A DNA stretch of 64,000 bases from Limnoperna fortunei (Eukaryota; Mollusca; Bivalvia; Mytilida; Modiolidae), in NCBI GenBank assembly GCA_944474755.1, contig OX104114.1:22963220-23027219 (forward strand), in the 5' to 3' direction. Each line of letters opens with the position of its first letter. Within the stretch, counting starts at the first letter, position 1. The notes beneath the pieces are model-generated. The model worked only from the letters and a program-made list of their open reading frames with translations. It ran no database searches and was not told where the DNA came from. Positions 60,081 to 64,000 of this stretch are shown here, in pieces. The translations under genes were made by a program, and so were the position numbers.

Positions 60081-61597
60081 AACCTATATTTATTATTAAG
60101 GCTTTCCACTTTCCGAGTGGAAAGCCTTCCTGTTATTTGTCTGTTTATTATTATTATTATTCTTTTTTTTCCGCCAAGTTTCTTTTCCCATTATAAATTT
60201 TGTTTCGCGACATGTCGTTAAGATATTTTGTACTATGGATGTACGAGACATTACGCTTTCGCAGTTAACCCTGTCACACCGAACACTTTTTATTTACGGA
60301 GTTATTTCCCTTGAAATAAAAAAGCTTGTGTACAGACAAACTTTGAAACCGTAAAAGATTTTGCAATAAAAGTTGTTGCAAAATGGTCAGCTGTTGATTG
60401 CGACAATTTGTTACATATCGCGCAAAGTATTTTGACGACTCCTTGTTGGAGTTATTTCCCCTTATTTATTTGAAGTACATTTTGTACCATTGTAACTCAT
60501 GAACCAGAGGTGACAGAGACTAGATATTTCACAGTTGGTCATCATTGACCTTGACCTCGAAAAAGGTCACAAGGTCAAAGGTCAAGGTCATGTTCTAATT
60601 TTTGACCCTTTGTTGTGTGCAGATCTCCTCCTTTACTATAATAGATAGAGAACTAAAACCTTTACCAAAATGTGTATCATATTAAGATCTTGAATCGTCA
60701 CTTTTTGTATTTGACATTTTTATAAGAGTTATCTCCCCTAGACCAATTAAATATATTGTGAATTACATTACATCAATACATCTCAGTTACTATAACAGAT
60801 ATTTATATGAAACCTAATATCATTAGTCATCATTGACCTTGACCTTGAAAATGGACACAAGGTCAAAGGTCAAGGTCACGTTTGAAATTTTGACATTGTC
60901 TTGTCATCGCTATTTCATTGAAACGGTAAAAGATAGGCTATAAGTTAAAATGGATAAAATGTTGGTCTCATAAAGGTGCAACGTTTTTACATTTGAAGGG
61001 AAAGGATCCGACTTCATCTTATAGGAGTTATCCCCCATTACAACCACTGATAATTAGGTTTTCATTAATTACTTATCAAATATTGATAGTAGAGGCATTG
61101 GGTCTTCACTATAGACCAGTATGACCCTTGACCTTGAAAATAAAAACAAGGTCAAAGGTCAAGGTCATCTTATACATTTTTGTATTTATGATAAATAGTC
61201 ATTTCTTCATCATTATACGACATATTGACATAGGATCTTCACTGTTTGTCCTTTATTGTCCTTTATTGACCCTAAGCATGGTCAAGGTCATATTTAGAGA
61301 AGTCAGGGTCAAAACATATTTTTTGGAAATTCTGCTTTTTCGTGTAAATAAAATGGAAAATCTTAATAAATGCTTTGATTTTAAAGCATAAAGTATGCAA
61401 ATATCAAAAACTTGCTGGTCAAGGGCATTTATGTCAATTAACGTCCTATTTTTTAACCTTTTTTACGTCGAAAGATAGCCGAATGGTTTTTTCTTTCGTT
61501 TGTTTATTTTGAAAAGAAAAGCCAATTTCCATAAACCAGAGTCAAGGTCATTTTTGCGATAAGTGGAAAGCCTATCATTTGTTCGGTAGAACCAATG
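60081..61597 (+). repeat. 1.4-kb-family repeat unit U6
   Basis: Head hairpin at 60098-60128, CCGCC box at 60171, GGTCA tracts near 60580 and 60860. The shared frame contains stops here. Confidence 0.9.
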
Positions 61598-62530
61598 AAC
61601 TTATATTTATTATTATTCTTATTGTTTTTCCGCCAACTGTTTTTTCCCATTATAAATTTTGTTTCGCGACATGTCGTAAAGACATTTTGTACTATGGATG
61701 TATTAGACATTACGCTTTCGCAGTTAACCCTGTCACACCGAACACTTTTACTTTACGGAGTTATCTCCCCTGTCACAAAAAAGCTTGTGTACAGATAAAC
61801 TTTGAAACCGTAAAAGATTTTGCAATGAAAGTTTTTGCAAAATGGTCAGCTATTGATCGCGACAATTTGTTACATATCGCGCAAAGTATTTTGACGACTC
61901 CTTGCAGGAGTTATTTCCCCTTATTTATTGGAAGTACATTTTGTACCAATGTAACTCATGAACCAGAGGTGATAGAGACTAGATATTTCACAGTTGGTCA
62001 TCATTGACCTTGACCTTGAAAAAAATCACAAGGTCAAAGGTCAAGGTCACATTCTAAATTTTGACCTCGTGTTGTGTACAGATCTCCTCCTTAACCATAA
62101 CAGATACGAAAATAAAGGTCTCTTGACAAAAGCTAGATCTTATTAAGATCTTGAATCGTCACTTTTTTAAATTGAGCTTTTGAAAGAGTTATCTCCCCTG
62201 GAACAAAACAATATTATGTCAATTGCGATATCTCAGTAACTATAACAGATATTTACTTGTAACTTGACCATTGGTCATCATTGACCTTGACCTTGAAAAT
62301 GGACACAAGGTCAAAGGTCAAGGTCACGTTCTAAATTTTTACATTATCTTGACATCGCTATATCTTTGAAACGGTAAATGATAGGCAATAACTTATAATG
62401 GGTAAAATGTTGGTCTAATAAAGGCGCAACTTTGTCACATTTGAAGGGAAAGGATTTGACTTCATTTTATAGGAGTTATCTTCCATTAAGACAACTGATT
62501 ATTAGTTTTTCGTATATAACTTATTAATTA
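61598..62530 (+). repeat. 1.4-kb-family repeat unit U7, 3' part diverged
   Basis: CCGCC box at 61630; GGTCA tracts near 62030 and 62310; then GGAGTTATCTTCCATTAAGA and loss of similarity near 62530. A 142-codon frame is open at 61579-62007. Confidence 0.85.
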
Positions 62531-63180
62531 TTTATAGTAGGGGCATTTTTTAAATAATTGCGAGTAAATTAAGACATGTCGCGACATGTTTTATCAACAG
62601 TTTATAGAAGTTGTCTCTCTTAGAATGCCAATCTCTAGCAAATAATACAGAACAATAAACAAATACTTATCATAAATTTACTTTAAAACCGTAAAAAGAG
62701 AGATAACTCAAATTTATTTGTTGAACTATTTCTGACTTTAACAAAATTAAAAGTTACTTCCCTTGTTTTTCAGTTAAATGAACAAATTTACAAATGCACC
62801 TGCGAGACTTTTCTATATTTGTATTACAAATAATAAATTTACTATAAAAAACACATCTAAAACAATATGTTTGATGAAATTTGGTGGTTAATTATGTTTT
62901 TAAATTAAACAATGAAAATAATATTGAGTATTTTACCTTTAGTGCTATATTAACTGGAATTGAATATATAAATGGAGATATATGTTTTCCTAGCAATGCT
63001 TTCCACAACATGCAGAGAATATTAAACTTTTAGTATTCAGATGTTAATGCAGAGGTAAATAATACAAAACAATAATAAAAACTATTTAATGCAAAGTCAT
63101 AACCTGTCAACTTGTAATGTTTTAATTTCCTCCCGGTAAAAATAAAAGCTTTTTGACCAATCGCACATCATGCACCTTCT
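62531..63180. other. AT-rich stretch between repeat blocks
   Basis: About 650 bp with only weak traces of the family (for example CAGTTTATAGAAGTTGTCTC) and no exon or hairpin that I can support. Confidence 0.5.
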
Positions 63181-64000
63181 AAATCTTTGAAACGGGTAAA
63201 AGATAGGCAATAACTTATAATGGGTAAAATGTTGGCCTAATAAAGGCGCAACTTTGTCACATTTGAAGGGAAAGGATTTGACTTCGTTTTATAGGAGTTA
63301 TCTCCCATTAGAAACATTGATTATTAGTTTTCCATTCATAACTCATTAACTATTGATAGCAGAGGCATGGGGTCTTCACCAAAGACCCTTATGACCTCGA
63401 CCTTCAAAATGGACACAAGGTCAAAGATCAAGGTAACGTTCTAAACTTTCACATTGTCTTGTTATTGCTATATCTTTGAAACAGTAAAAGATAGGCAATA
63501 ACTTATAATGGGTAAAATATTGGCCTAATAAAGGCGCAACTTTGTTACATTTGAAGGGAAAGGATTTGACTTCATTTTATAGGAGTTATCTCCCATTCGA
63601 AACATTGATTATTAATTTTTCATTCATAACTCATTAACTATTGATAGTAGAGGTATGGGGTCTTCACCAAAAACCCTTATGACCTTGACATTGCAGACAC
63701 ATACAAGGTCAAAGGTCAAGGTCATCTGATTTTTGGAATTTATTATAAGTAGCCATATCTCATTAACTACAAGAGATATTGACATAAGATCTTCACTGTT
63801 GATCATTTTTGACCTTCATCATGGTCAAGGTCACCTTGTTAAGGGTCAAGGTCAATACATTTTTTTTTTTAATTTTTCATTTTCCGTGTATATGAAGTGG
63901 TTTATCCTAATAAATGCTTAGTTATTGATGTACAATATATGCAGAGATCAAAAGGTCAGTGGTCAATGTCATTAAAGTCTCTGAACGTCATATTTTATGA
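63181..64000 (+). repeat. further GGTCA-family segments, running off the window
   Basis: Two consecutive ~300-bp segments (from 63181 and 63473) share AAAAGATAGGCAATAACTTA, GGATTTGACTTC and GGAGTTATCTCCCATT. A GGTCA tract follows at 63703. Confidence 0.85.

Overview
This is eukaryotic, AT-rich, intron-rich DNA. It most likely comes from a bivalve mollusc. That is inferred from short phase-1 extracellular domain exons, tRNA-headed SINEs with a 3' module seen in molluscs, and dispersed repeats built on GGAGTTATCTCCC and AAGGTCAAAGGTCAAGGTCA. Nothing prokaryotic, and no CRISPR array, is present. Nothing pins down the species.

Layout. (1) 1-4.4 kb: non-coding or decayed DNA, including a minus-strand C2H2 zinc-finger pseudogene. 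(2) 4.4-23.8 kb, + strand: 22 exons of a large type I membrane receptor; the 5' end is missing. The exons join without a frame break into 1,234 residues: part of a YWTD beta-propeller, EGF, propeller, EGF, propeller, EGF, five six-cysteine (selectin-type) sushi domains, a transmembrane helix and a short tyrosine-rich tail. This is LRP5/6-like in its propeller-EGF part but has sushi domains where LRP5/6 have LDLa repeats. (3) 23.8-30.9 kb: intergenic DNA with SINEs, a near-perfect long hairpin and a decayed minisatellite. (4) 30.9-47.0 kb, + strand: 19 exons (503 codons, both ends missing) of a second mosaic extracellular protein. It has four copies of an eight-cysteine module I do not recognise, each split over three exons in a fixed phase pattern (1-0-0-1), plus three ShKT domains alternating with Thr-rich linker exons. 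(5) 47.1-64 kb: a repeat complex with six ~157-bp units, thirteen units at exactly 155 bp spacing, and about seven ~1.4-kb units that carry GGTCA-rich tracts, terminal hairpins and (TTA)n microsatellites.

Both genes are built from phase-symmetric exons, which favours exon duplication and shuffling. Traces of this are visible: a dead sushi exon, a possible poison exon, a duplicated linker exon that has lost its donor, and a linker+ShKT exon pair present three times. The best candidate for something undescribed is the three-exon eight-cysteine cassette of the second gene. Next are the sushi-bearing LRP-like receptor and the hairpin/tandem-core repeat elements.

All exon limits were read by eye from AG/GT sites, phase continuity and domain patterns. 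No alignment, transcript or database evidence was available.
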